Shown here: positions 28,472 to 37,509 of the stretch, in pieces
Layout: each line of letters begins with the position of its first letter
Numbering within the stretch: the first letter of the stretch is position 1
Assembly (NCBI RefSeq): GCF_024105665.1
Contig: NZ_JAAAMK010000008.1
Span: 124,001 to 188,000, forward strand
DNA: 64,000 nucleotides
Source of the DNA: Aliihoeflea aestuarii
GTDB taxonomy: Bacteria > Pseudomonadota > Alphaproteobacteria > Rhizobiales > Rhizobiaceae
Direction: 5' to 3'
Notes under the pieces: model-generated
Database searches by the model: none
What the model was told of the DNA's origin: nothing
Seen by the model: only the letters and a program-made list of their open reading frames with translations
Program-made: the position numbers and the translations under genes

Positions 28472-29290
28472 ATGAATGAAATGACAAACAATTACACCCG
28501 AGAGCAACAACACGCCAAAGCTCCTCCCGTATTGGAGTGTCGCGGAATCGAGCGTCGATTCGGCGGTATTGTTGCCGTTAGCGGCGTGGACCTCAGTATT
28601 CATAAGGGCGAAATATTTGGCCTCGTCGGACCGAACGGGAGCGGGAAGACGACGGTGACAAATGCGATCACCGGGTTCTACCCGCCGAACAAAGGCTCGA
28701 TATGTCTCGATGGCAAGGACATCACGGGCACCGCGCCTCACAAGGTGGCCAAGCTCGGCGTCGCCCGGACCTTTCAGAACCTTGCGCTTTTCAACGGCAT
28801 GAGCGTGCTCGAGAACATTCTCTTGGGGCGCCACATCCACATGAAGCCCGGAGTTCTTCCCACTGCGCTGTATTGGTGGGTGGCGCGACCGAGCGAGATC
28901 AGGAACCGCGAAGTGGTAGAGGAGGTGATCGAATTCCTCCAGCTCGAAAGCATCCGCAACGAGCTTGTGGACGGGATTCCAATCGGGCTCAAGAAGCGTG
29001 TGGAACTGGCACGGGCACTGGTCGCCGAGCCCCATCTTCTCATTCTCGACGAGCCCATGGCCGGCATGAACCAAGAGGAGAAGGGGTACATGGCCCGTTT
29101 TATTCTCGACGCGAGAGCTGAACGGGGCATAAGCGTGCTGCTGATCGAGCACCACATGGACGTCATTACCGGTATCTGCGACCGGATGCTGGCGCTCAAT
29201 TATGGCGAGATGATCGCCAGCGGGATTCCGAAGGAGGTCGTCAAGGATCCCCGGGTCGTTGAGGCGTATATCGGGGGCGCCCATGGCTGA
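28472..29290 (+). CDS. livG: branched-chain-type ABC transporter, ATP-binding protein (LivG family)
   Basis: A 272-residue ABC ATPase: Walker A GPNGSGKTT near residue 57, LivG-type QNLALFNGMSVLENI, the degenerate signature GLKKRVELARAL and Walker B LLILDEPMAG near 190. The C-terminal VEAYIGG is typical of LivG. It energises import through LivH/LivM with LivF (33176). The gene is separated from livF by the ligase and permease genes, an order found in transporters for aromatic or alicyclic acids. It overlaps the ligase gene by eight bases. Confidence 0.88.
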   Translation: MNEMTNNYTREQQHAKAPPVLECRGIERRFGGIVAVSGVDLSIHKGEIFGLVGPNGSGKTTVTNAITGFYPPNKGSICLDGKDITGTAPHKVAKLGVARTFQNLALFNGMSVLENILLGRHIHMKPGVLPTALYWWVARPSEIRNREVVEEVIEFLQLESIRNELVDGIPIGLKKRVELARALVAEPHLLILDEPMAGMNQEEKGYMARFILDARAERGISVLLIEHHMDVITGICDRMLALNYGEMIASGIPKEVVKDPRVVEAYIGGAHG

Positions 29291-31202
29291 GACCACACAA
29301 AGCCCGACGGTCGCGGGTGAAACCATTGCCTCGGTTCTGATGCGGAACGCGTCCGAACACGGCAGCGACATCGCATTGCGGGAAAAAGAGCGTGGGATTT
29401 GGAAGGCAACCACCTGGGCTCAATACACGGAAGAGGTGCTGGCCTGCGCGGCCGGCCTCGACGGGCTCGGCCTGAAGCCGGGGGACGCGGTGCTCATTCT
29501 CGGCGACAATCGTGTACGCCTCTATTGCGGAATGCTGGCGCTGGCCACGCTCGGAGTTTACGCAATGCCCGCCTATCCGGGCACCACACTCGAAGAGCTC
29601 CAGCATTTCGCGGACGAGGCGAACGTCGTAGCCGCTCTCGCCGAGGACCAGGAGCAGGTGGACAAGATTTTGGAACTGCGTGACGCCGGGGCCGCGCAGT
29701 TGAAGTACATCGTGTATGACGACGGCCGGGGCCTCGGCTTCTACAAGGCGGCCGGACTGATGTCATGGGAGCATCTCGTCGAGAGCGGCAGCCATCGTCT
29801 CAACGGTGAGCCGGGGCTGCGCGAGAATCTGCTCGGCCGGGCCAAGCCCGACGATCCGGCGGTGTTCCTGCATTCGTCGGGCACGACGGGCAAGCCCAAG
29901 GGCGTCGTGCTGAGCCAGAAGAACGTGTTGGCGGCGGCGCGGAACGGCCATGCCGCCGGGGCCTTCGACTTCGGAGAGCAGGTGCTGGCCTATCTGCCGA
30001 TGGCCTGGGTGGGCGATTATGCGATCACGGTAGCCGCCGCGCTTCTGCTGCGCTTCACCGTCAACGTGCCCGAACGACAGGAAACCGTGCTGCGTGATAT
30101 GCGAGAAATCGCGCCGACATTCTATCTGGCCGCACCGCGCAGCTGGGACAACATCCTGACCACCATTCAGGTAGGCATCGAGAATTCGACGCCGCTGAAG
30201 AAGTGGCTTTATCACTTGTTCATCGAACGGGCCATGGCAGCCGAGCGTCGCAAGCTCAACGGCATGAGCGCTGGCGCTTTGGAAGGTATCGGCCGTTTCA
30301 TCGGCGAGATTCTGATCTTCGGGCCGATCAAGGACCAGTTCGGCATGCACCGTCTCAAGAACGCCTTCACCGGCGGTGAGGCGATCGGAGAGGACACCTT
30401 CGTATTCTACCGGGCGCTCGGCATCAAGCTGCGCCAACTGTATGGTCAGACGGAGAACAGTGCCATCAACGCGATCCAGGCGCCTGATGAGGTGCGGCTC
30501 CACACCGTGGGCAAGGTTGCCCCGGGGGTCGAGGTGAAGATCGCCGACAATGGCGAAATCCTCCTGAAGTCGGATAGCGTTTTCGCCGGATACTATAACA
30601 AGCCCGAAGCTTCGGCCGAGACGCTTTCCGCTGGCTGGTTGCGTTCAGGCGATGCCGGCTACCTCGAAGACGATGGCAATCTCGTGGTGCTTGGCCGCGT
30701 TTCAGAAGTGATGCACACAAAAGCCGGAGAGCGCTATGTGCCAAATTACATCGAGAACCGCCTGAAGTTCAGTCCATACATAAAGGACGCGGCCGTGGTG
30801 GGCGCAGGCCGACACGAATTAACGGCAATGGTGTGCATCGATTTCGATGCCGTCGGCCACTGGGCCGAAGTGAACGGCGTACCCTATGTGTCCTATGCCG
30901 ATCTGTCTCAGCGCGAAGAGGTGGCCGCGCTTCTGAGCGAGGCATTCCTGCGGGTAAACAAAGTCCTCCCGGAGCCTCTGCGGCTCAAAAGGTTCGTCAG
31001 CCTGCACAAGGAATTCGATCCCGACGACGGAGAGATTACGCGCACGCGCAAGCTGCGCCGAACGGTGGTGGAAGACCGCTACCAGAACGTGATCGCGGCG
31101 CTTTACGACGGATCAAAGCACGTCCACGTCAGCGCCGTCGTGACCTACGAGACGGGTGAGACGGGAAGGGTCGACCGCACCCTCCCTGTCAGGGAGGTTT
31201 AG
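29283..31202 (+). CDS. AMP-forming long-chain acyl-CoA ligase, transporter-linked
   Basis: A 639-residue adenylate-forming ligase. The P-loop HSSGTTGKPKGV is near residue 200, YGQTEN near 400, SGDAGYLEDDGNLVVLGR near 460, and TRTRKLRR near the C-terminus carries the late catalytic Lys region. Length and the ALREKERGIW start fit the FadD15/bubblegum group, which takes long or bulky acids. It overlaps livG by eight bases and its stop TAG directly touches the ATG of livH, so uptake and CoA activation are tightly coupled. Probably the entry enzyme of the pathway. Confidence 0.9.
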   Translation: MAETTQSPTVAGETIASVLMRNASEHGSDIALREKERGIWKATTWAQYTEEVLACAAGLDGLGLKPGDAVLILGDNRVRLYCGMLALATLGVYAMPAYPGTTLEELQHFADEANVVAALAEDQEQVDKILELRDAGAAQLKYIVYDDGRGLGFYKAAGLMSWEHLVESGSHRLNGEPGLRENLLGRAKPDDPAVFLHSSGTTGKPKGVVLSQKNVLAAARNGHAAGAFDFGEQVLAYLPMAWVGDYAITVAAALLLRFTVNVPERQETVLRDMREIAPTFYLAAPRSWDNILTTIQVGIENSTPLKKWLYHLFIERAMAAERRKLNGMSAGALEGIGRFIGEILIFGPIKDQFGMHRLKNAFTGGEAIGEDTFVFYRALGIKLRQLYGQTENSAINAIQAPDEVRLHTVGKVAPGVEVKIADNGEILLKSDSVFAGYYNKPEASAETLSAGWLRSGDAGYLEDDGNLVVLGRVSEVMHTKAGERYVPNYIENRLKFSPYIKDAAVVGAGRHELTAMVCIDFDAVGHWAEVNGVPYVSYADLSQREEVAALLSEAFLRVNKVLPEPLRLKRFVSLHKEFDPDDGEITRTRKLRRTVVEDRYQNVIAALYDGSKHVHVSAVVTYETGETGRVDRTLPVREV

Positions 31203-32090
31203 ATGGAACTAGTTTTCTTGGCTGAGCTAGCGGCGAACGGAGCTCTCACAGGGTTGCTCTACTCGTTGTTCGCGATCGGCCTGGTACTGATCTACAAAGC
31301 CTCTTCCGTGCCAAACCTCGCGCAGGGCGGGCTCACCATGGTGGGAGCGTACGTTGTGCTGGCGCTAGCTCGCGACATAGGGCTTCCGCTCTGGGTGGCA
31401 ATCCCCGTGGCTGCCGTCGCCATGTTCGGTTTCGGTATGGGGATCGAGCGGGTTGCGCTGCGCCGGCTCGCTGGCCGACCGATCGTGATGATCCTCATGA
31501 TGACGCTCGGGATTGACATCTTTCTGCGCGGCACGACGCTTGCTATCTGGGGCGGTACGTCGCGCTCGGTCGAACTAGGCGTCGGCTATGATCCGCTTTT
31601 CATTGGCGACGTTCTGATCAGCCGCATCCATTTGGTTGGCGCTGTTGTAGCCCTCGTTTTGTTTGTGGTCTTCGTCCTGTTCTTCCGCAGCCGACAGGGT
31701 ATCCGCCTGCGCGCAATAGCCGACGATTACATGGCCTCATGGTCCGTCGGCATATCTGTCGAGCGTGGGGTTGGCCTGTCCTGGGGACTGGCTTCGATCG
31801 TTGCGGTGGCGGCAGGCGTCATATGGGGCGAGGTTCAGGGCGTCGACCAGTCGCTGTCGCTCTTGCTGCTCAAGGGATTGACGGTAGCCGTTCTAGGCGG
31901 GCTGGACAGCATCTTTGGCGCGGTGCTCGCGGGGATCATTCTCGGCATCATCGAGAATGTGGGGTCCGCCTATCTGGATCCGTTCGTGGGCGGTGGCAGC
32001 CGCGACCTGATCGTGGCAGCGGTGCTCATCCTCACTGTCATGCTTCGGCCGCACGGTCTGTTTGGCCGTCAAGACATCGAAAGGGTTTGA
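31203..32090 (+). CDS. livH: ABC transporter permease (LivH family)
   Basis: A 295-residue inner-membrane permease with about eight hydrophobic helices. Family features are LLYSLFAIGLVLIYKAS near residue 20, FRSRQGIRLRAIADD near 165 and GLDSIFGAVLAGIILGI near 240. The ATG follows the ligase stop codon with no gap, and GGGAGG lies inside the ligase end. Forms the channel with LivM. Confidence 0.9.
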   Translation: MELVFLAELAANGALTGLLYSLFAIGLVLIYKASSVPNLAQGGLTMVGAYVVLALARDIGLPLWVAIPVAAVAMFGFGMGIERVALRRLAGRPIVMILMMTLGIDIFLRGTTLAIWGGTSRSVELGVGYDPLFIGDVLISRIHLVGAVVALVLFVVFVLFFRSRQGIRLRAIADDYMASWSVGISVERGVGLSWGLASIVAVAAGVIWGEVQGVDQSLSLLLLKGLTVAVLGGLDSIFGAVLAGIILGIIENVGSAYLDPFVGGGSRDLIVAAVLILTVMLRPHGLFGRQDIERV

Positions 32091-32094
32091 CGCG

Positions 32095-33168
32095 ATGTTT
32101 TACCGGCTATCTGGTATCCATCATACCAGCTACGTATCCGACAGTCGGCTCTACAAGATTCCAGCCGACAGGAATCTCGCACTGTTCTTCCTGGCGCTCG
32201 GCCTGGCAGCTCCGTTCCTTGTCGGGTCGCTGTACCTCAACAGCTATATGTTGCCTTGGCTTGTTTGGACGGCAGCGGCGCTCGGGCTCAACCTGGTGAC
32301 GGGTTGGGCCGGCCAACTGCACCTCGGCTATGCGGCGGTGATGGCCGTCGGCGCATATTCGGCTGTTCACGCGGCCAGGTACGGCTTGCCCTGGGAATTC
32401 GCGCTCCTGATCGGTGGGATTTCCGCCTCGGTCATCGGCAGCCTGTTCGCCTTCGCGGCCCTGCGGGTGAAGGGCCTCTATCTGGCCTTGACCACACTGG
32501 CGATGCAGTTCGTCATGGACTGGGTGCTGACCCATTCGCCGGCGATCTCGGGTGGCTCGCACGCTTCGCTGCAGGCGCCCACATTTGCACTTCTGGGCCA
32601 GCGGATTACGTCGGATACAGGCCTGTATTATGTCGCCTTCGGCTGGTGTCTGCTTGTCACCATTTTTATGCTGAATCTGCGCCGTACCGGTCTGGGTCGT
32701 GCGCTGGTGGCAGTCCGCGAGAAGGACTATGCGGCGGCCATTCTCGGAGTCAACAGCTTCTACTACAAGATTGTTGCGTTCGCGACCTCCTCCTTCATCG
32801 GCGGAGTCAGTGGAGCGATCCTTGTCGCTACGTTCTTTTTTCTGGCCGCGCCCGAACAGTTCTCGGTCGCCGTGTCGATCCAGGTTCTGGCTATGGTGAT
32901 CGTTGGCGGCCTCGGCAGTATCATCGGCACCTATTTTGGTGTCGCGTTGATCCTGCTGGTGCCGGGCGTCGTCAATGGCCTCGTGGCAGAAGGCGCCGGA
33001 GCACTGGGGCTTCAACTGAATGTCGAATCGCTGGCCCACATTCCGAACGCGGTCTACGGAGCGATCATCATCATCATCCTGATGATCGAGCCGCTGGGAT
33101 TGGGCAAGCTTTATAGCAACATCCGGGACTACCTGAGGGTGTGGCCCTTTGATCAATTCAAGAAATAG
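32095..33168 (+). CDS. livM: ABC transporter permease (LivM family)
   Basis: A 357-residue permease with about ten hydrophobic segments. The LivM hallmarks GLNLVTGWAGQLHLGYAA near residue 65 and ALVAVREKDYAAAILG near 203, and GGLGSIIGTYFGV near 275, are all present. The start at 32095 is four bases after the livH stop. Partner of LivH; the extended N-terminal 25 residues are hydrophilic. Confidence 0.9.
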   Translation: MFYRLSGIHHTSYVSDSRLYKIPADRNLALFFLALGLAAPFLVGSLYLNSYMLPWLVWTAAALGLNLVTGWAGQLHLGYAAVMAVGAYSAVHAARYGLPWEFALLIGGISASVIGSLFAFAALRVKGLYLALTTLAMQFVMDWVLTHSPAISGGSHASLQAPTFALLGQRITSDTGLYYVAFGWCLLVTIFMLNLRRTGLGRALVAVREKDYAAAILGVNSFYYKIVAFATSSFIGGVSGAILVATFFFLAAPEQFSVAVSIQVLAMVIVGGLGSIIGTYFGVALILLVPGVVNGLVAEGAGALGLQLNVESLAHIPNAVYGAIIIIILMIEPLGLGKLYSNIRDYLRVWPFDQFKK

Positions 33169-33175
33169 GCCGGAG

Positions 33176-33994
33176 ATGACCCACGCTCCCGACAAAGAAG
33201 CAGAAAACATCCTGTCGATGAACAGTGTAGAGGTCCTGTATGACAACGTCATGTTGGCGATCAAGGGGGTCTCCATCCAGATTCCAAAAGGAGGAATGGT
33301 AGCGCTGCTTGGGTCCAACGGGGCCGGAAAGAGCACGACGTTAAAGGCGATCAGCGGCCTTCTCAAGGCCGAGCGCGGCCGCGTCAACCGCGGCGAGATC
33401 AGCTTCGACGGCGCAGTGATCACCGGTGTTCCTGCGCAGCGACGTGTAGAGATTGGGATTTGCCATGTGATCGAAGGCCGTCGAGTTTTCGAACATCTGA
33501 CGCCCGACGAGAACCTCGAAGCGGCTGCACCGATTTCGATGAATCGCGCCACACTCAAAACGGAAAAGCAGAGAATCTACGAGTACTTTCCGCGCCTCGC
33601 TGAACGGAAGAACTCCCAGGCGGGATATCTCTCAGGCGGCGAGCAGCAGATGCTGGCGATTGGTCGAGCATTGATGACCCAGCCCCGTCTTCTGATGCTC
33701 GATGAACCGAGTCTAGGCTTGGCTCCTTTCCTGGTGGCCGAGATCTTCAGCATCATCAAGAAGGTCAACGAGGAAGAGAAGTTGTCTGTTTTGCTGGTCG
33801 AGCAGAATGCACTCGCGGCGCTGGAGATCGTCTCGGACGGGTATCTGATCGAGAATGGCCGCGTTGTCATGCACGACACGGCCCAGGCATTGAAAGCGAA
33901 TTCAGACATTCAGGAATTCTATCTGGGGGGAGGTTCGGGAACGAATTTCCACGACATCAAACATTACAGTCGGCGCAAACGCTGGCTGAGCTGA
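33176..33994 (+). CDS. livF: ABC transporter, ATP-binding protein (LivF family)
   Basis: A 272-residue ABC ATPase with Walker A GSNGAGKST near residue 46, HVIEGRRVFEHLTPDENL, the full signature LSGGEQQMLAIGRAL near 150 and Walker B LLMLDEPSLGLAP. Starts at 33176 behind CCGGAG, seven bases after livM. A basic tail of about 20 residues (ending RRKRWLS) extends beyond the usual LivF end. Confidence 0.9.
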   Translation: MTHAPDKEAENILSMNSVEVLYDNVMLAIKGVSIQIPKGGMVALLGSNGAGKSTTLKAISGLLKAERGRVNRGEISFDGAVITGVPAQRRVEIGICHVIEGRRVFEHLTPDENLEAAAPISMNRATLKTEKQRIYEYFPRLAERKNSQAGYLSGGEQQMLAIGRALMTQPRLLMLDEPSLGLAPFLVAEIFSIIKKVNEEEKLSVLLVEQNALAALEIVSDGYLIENGRVVMHDTAQALKANSDIQEFYLGGGSGTNFHDIKHYSRRKRWLS

Positions 33995-34027
33995 CTCGAT
34001 TGTTCCAAACGAGACCGGGAGGAGAAT

Positions 34028-35275
34028 ATGCAGTCGATTGGAAGAACACTGGCTTTGGCCTTGCTCGCCGCAGGCCTCCTATCGGAATCCGCCAAGGCGG
34101 CGGATCCCGAGCCATTCAGGATCGGCGTTTGCTACGATCTGAGCAAGGCCTATACTTTCGCTACGCCACAGGTCTCGCAGGCGGCGCTCGATCTTGCCGA
34201 TCTCGTCAACATGAAAGGCGGAATCGATGGGGCACAGGTCGAGGTGATCGTGCGCGACCACGGCAATGAGCCGCAGCGCGGGATCGAATGCTACAGCAAG
34301 CTCAGCCGCGAGGGTGTGTTCGTTTTCGACACGCTGTCCACACCGGTTTCACTGGCGATCTTGCCGCGCGCAATGAAGGACCAGCGCATCCTGATGCAAT
34401 CGCTTGTCGGGCGAGGCGACGCTGTCGACGGCACCGTGTTCAACTGGGTCTATCCTGTCGGAGCGACCTACTGGGGCCAGGCGGCCAACGACATCGCCTA
34501 TATCAAGCAGCTGCACGACGGAGATCTTTCGGATGTAAAGGTGGGCTTCGTCTACTTCGATTATCCCTTCGGGCAGGAGCCGATCGAGATCCTTAAAACA
34601 CTGTCGGGTAAGGAAGGATTCGACCTGGTCCTCTATCCGGTTCCGTTGCCTGGCAGCGACCAGGCGAGCGTCTGGTCCAAAGTGCGCCGAGATAAGCCTG
34701 ACCATATCATCAGCTGGATGCTTGGCGGTGCGCACGTGGTTGCGTCAAAGGAAATGAAGCGTAACGGTATCCCAATGGAGAAGTACATCGCCGTCAACTG
34801 GCTCAACGAGGTGGATATCTCCAATATCGGCGCGGCGGCGGCGAAGGGGCTCAAGCGCGGTACGAATGTCGTGGGCGGTCAGGACATCCCACTCTACAAG
34901 GAAATCATGACCGAGCTTTATGACAAGGGCAAAGGTAACGGCCCGGTCGAAAAGACGCTGGATGTTTTCTACAATACCGGCCTTGCGATGTATTCGATCG
35001 TGTTCGAAGCTGCTCGTCAGGCGGCTTCGCTGCACGGCCATCCGATCACTGCCGAGTCATACAAAGCCGGGCTAGAGGCGATCGAGAAATTTGACGCAAA
35101 TGGCCTGATGGCGCCGATCACGGTGACGGCGGAGGATCATGGCGGCGGAGGTCGCACGCGCATCGAAATGTGGGACGGGGCCACTTGGGTGCCGCAGACC
35201 GACTGGATTGCCGCCTATCAGGATGTCGTCTGGGAGGTTGTTAAGGAGAGTTCGTCGAAGTTCGACGGCAATTGA
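34028..35275 (+). CDS. ABC transporter substrate-binding protein 1 (Leu/Ile/Val-type)
   Basis: A 415-residue periplasmic binding protein. Residues 1-24 form a signal peptide ending in AKA before AD. The mature protein starts FRIGVCYDLSKAY and contains IVRDHGNEPQRGIECYSKL and YFDYPFGQEPIEILKTL, the type I periplasmic-binding fold. It should deliver the pathway substrate to LivHM. A close paralogue follows at 35377. The 101-base gap between them holds a GC-rich hairpin. Confidence 0.9.
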   Translation: MQSIGRTLALALLAAGLLSESAKAADPEPFRIGVCYDLSKAYTFATPQVSQAALDLADLVNMKGGIDGAQVEVIVRDHGNEPQRGIECYSKLSREGVFVFDTLSTPVSLAILPRAMKDQRILMQSLVGRGDAVDGTVFNWVYPVGATYWGQAANDIAYIKQLHDGDLSDVKVGFVYFDYPFGQEPIEILKTLSGKEGFDLVLYPVPLPGSDQASVWSKVRRDKPDHIISWMLGGAHVVASKEMKRNGIPMEKYIAVNWLNEVDISNIGAAAAKGLKRGTNVVGGQDIPLYKEIMTELYDKGKGNGPVEKTLDVFYNTGLAMYSIVFEAARQAASLHGHPITAESYKAGLEAIEKFDANGLMAPITVTAEDHGGGGRTRIEMWDGATWVPQTDWIAAYQDVVWEVVKESSSKFDGN

Positions 35276-35305
35276 TGTGAAGCAGGTGCAAGCCGCACCG
35301 TCCGT

Positions 35306-35327
35306 GGGGCCTGTGAAGCCGGGCCCC
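35306..35327. terminator. GC-rich hairpin between the two binding-protein genes
   Basis: GGGGCC at 35306-35311 pairs with GGCCCC at 35322-35327 around a 10-base loop. There is no T-run, so it is more likely an mRNA-stabilising or partial-termination hairpin than a full terminator. Confidence 0.35.
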
Positions 35328-35376
35328 GCGGAGTGGGCAGTCAATGAGGAAGCGATATGCAACAGGGAGGTTCGAC

Positions 35377-36627
35377 ATGACTATATTCAATAGAGTGACT
35401 GCCGCTGTACTGGCAGCGGCGCTGGGACTGGCAATCCAGACAGCCGCGGCACAAGACAAGGAGCCGATCCGCTTCGGCCTTTGCTTTGATCTGAGCAAAT
35501 CCTACACCTTCATCTCACCGCAGGTGGCGCAGGCTGCGCAGGATCTGGCCAAATACACAAACGACGACGGCGGCATAGAAGGTCATCCAGTCGAAATTAT
35601 CGTGCGCGACCACGGCAACGAGCCGCAGCGCGGTGTCGAATGCTACGAACAGCTCAAGCGAGAGGGCGTCTTCATTTTCAACTTCCTCTCGACGCCCGTG
35701 ACCAATGCCGCTCTGCCACGTGCGATGAAGGACGGCAACATCGTCATGCAATCCTTCGTCGGCCGCGGCGACGCTGTGGATGGCGATGTGTTCAAGTGGA
35801 TTTTCCCGGTCGGTCCGACCTATTGGCAGCAGGCGGCCAATGACGTGGCCTTCATTAAGGATCAGTTGGGAGGTGATCTGAGCGAAGCCAAGATCGGCTT
35901 CATCTATCTAGACTATCCTTTCGGTCAGGAGCCGATCGAGATTCTCAAGACCCTCTCGGAGGAAGAAGGCTTCGAACTCAAACTCTATCCAGTGCCACTG
36001 CCCGGCAGCGACCAGGCGAGCGCCTGGACTCAGATTCGGCGTGACAAGCCTGATTACATGATCAGCTGGATCCTAGCCGGCGGTCACGTCGTGGCTTCGA
36101 AGGAGATGAAACGGAACGGATTTCCGATTGATCGCTATCTTTCGGTGAACTGGCTGAACGAAGTTGACATCAAGAATATCGGAGCCGATGCAGCCAAAGG
36201 CATCTTGCGGGGTACTAACGTGGCGGGTGGCCAAGAAGCTCCTCTGGTCAAGACAATGCTCGAGACCTTGTATGCCAAGGGTGAAGGCAGTGGTCCGGAA
36301 TCGCTCGTCCGCGACGTCTATTACAACACCGGGTTAGCTATCTATGCCACTGGGTTCGAAGCTGCCCGCATTGCGATCGAAAAACACGGCTGGCCGCTGA
36401 ATGCCGAAAGGATGAAGGAAGGATATGAGTCCATTGAGAATTTCGACGGAAATGGTGTGATGTCGCCGATCACCGTGACCGCGAAAGACCATGGAGGCGG
36501 CGGTAAGACCCGCGTCGAGCAGTGGGATGGTTCGACCTGGGTGCCGCTCACGGATTGGAGCGCGGACTACACCGACGTGGTGTGGGAAGTGATCAAGGAA
36601 AGCTCGTCGAAATTTACCGTCGAGTGA
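35377..36627 (+). CDS. ABC transporter substrate-binding protein 2 (Leu/Ile/Val-type)
   Basis: A 416-residue paralogue of the preceding protein. Signal peptide residues 1-24 end in TAAA before QDKEP. It shares the FGLCFDLSKSY start, VRDHGNEPQRGVECYEQL and YLDYPFGQEPIEILKTL with copy 1, and the two align over the full length. Start at 35377 with ACAGGGAGG upstream. Two receptors for one permease suggest two related substrates or a wide affinity range. A strong hairpin follows at 36639. Confidence 0.9.
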   Translation: MTIFNRVTAAVLAAALGLAIQTAAAQDKEPIRFGLCFDLSKSYTFISPQVAQAAQDLAKYTNDDGGIEGHPVEIIVRDHGNEPQRGVECYEQLKREGVFIFNFLSTPVTNAALPRAMKDGNIVMQSFVGRGDAVDGDVFKWIFPVGPTYWQQAANDVAFIKDQLGGDLSEAKIGFIYLDYPFGQEPIEILKTLSEEEGFELKLYPVPLPGSDQASAWTQIRRDKPDYMISWILAGGHVVASKEMKRNGFPIDRYLSVNWLNEVDIKNIGADAAKGILRGTNVAGGQEAPLVKTMLETLYAKGEGSGPESLVRDVYYNTGLAIYATGFEAARIAIEKHGWPLNAERMKEGYESIENFDGNGVMSPITVTAKDHGGGGKTRVEQWDGSTWVPLTDWSADYTDVVWEVIKESSSKFTVE

Positions 36628-36638
36628 TTTGACGGCGT

Positions 36639-36665
36639 GCCTGCGGGTCGGAGTGACCCGCAGGC
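36639..36665. terminator. perfect 11-bp hairpin after the second binding-protein gene
   Basis: GCCTGCGGGTC and its exact complement GACCCGCAGGC surround a five-base loop. No U-tract follows, so read-through into the crotonase gene is expected. It probably protects the 3' end of the binding-protein mRNA or lowers expression downstream. Confidence 0.6.
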
Positions 36666-36713
36666 ATAAGCCGGTTCCCAGTCGTGCAAGGTCAGTCTGC
36701 GAGGGATCGAGAA

Positions 36714-37496
36714 ATGGAAAGCAGCCCCATCGAAGTATCCGTCGAAGGTGGCGTGGCCATCGTCACTATCAACCGGCCCGACCGCAAGAACGCGCTCTCG
36801 GTCGCCGCCGCCAACGGATTGGTCGATGCATGGGAGCGGATCGAGGCCGACGATACGGTCAGCGTTGCGATCCTGACCTCGGCTGATTGCGGCGTCTTTA
36901 GCGCCGGGCTAGACCTCAAGGAGGCGGCAGAGATCGCGCGAAATGAGGGCGTCGACATCCTCAGCAAGATGCGCGACCCCTTTCACGACACGATGCGCGC
37001 CTGTCGCAAGCCGATCATAGCTGCCATGACCGGCTCCTTGATGGCTGGTGGGATGATGCTGGCGCTGAACTGCGATTTGCGGGTCGGACTCAAAGGAACC
37101 AAAATCGGGATCACCGAAGTCAAGATCGGACGCGGCTCGCCCTGGGCAGCGCCGGCGCTGTGGATGCTGCCGCAGCCTGTCCTGATGGAAATCGTTCTGA
37201 CCGGCGATCTCATGCCGATCGAGCGGCTGCACGGTTACGGCTTCACCAATTATCTTGAAGACACGCCTGATCTGGTTCGCGAACGGGCCCGCGACCTCGC
37301 ACGTCGGATCGCCAGTGCCGCACCGCTTTCGGTAGTAGCTGCGAAGGGCAGTGTGCGCGCGACCATGGATCTGGGCTGCGCCGCCGGGCTGGAAGAGGGT
37401 AAGCGCCTGCACGAAGTGGTCTATGCCAGCCAGGATGCCATCGAGGGCCCGCGGGCCTTTGCCGAAAAACGCGCGCCCGTCTGGCAAGGCCGGTAA
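36714..37496 (+). CDS. enoyl-CoA hydratase (both catalytic Glu present)
   Basis: A 260-residue crotonase. Both catalytic Glu residues are present, in GITEVKIGRG near residue 138 and LMEIVLTGD near 160, so hydratase activity is likely. The first oxyanion segment reads FSAGLDLKE, with Leu where Gly is usual. Start at 36714 with GAGGGATCGAG upstream. The next gene follows after 13 bases. Confidence 0.87.
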   Translation: MESSPIEVSVEGGVAIVTINRPDRKNALSVAAANGLVDAWERIEADDTVSVAILTSADCGVFSAGLDLKEAAEIARNEGVDILSKMRDPFHDTMRACRKPIIAAMTGSLMAGGMMLALNCDLRVGLKGTKIGITEVKIGRGSPWAAPALWMLPQPVLMEIVLTGDLMPIERLHGYGFTNYLEDTPDLVRERARDLARRIASAAPLSVVAAKGSVRATMDLGCAAGLEEGKRLHEVVYASQDAIEGPRAFAEKRAPVWQGR

Positions 37497-37509
37497 AGGA
37501 GAGAGAGGC

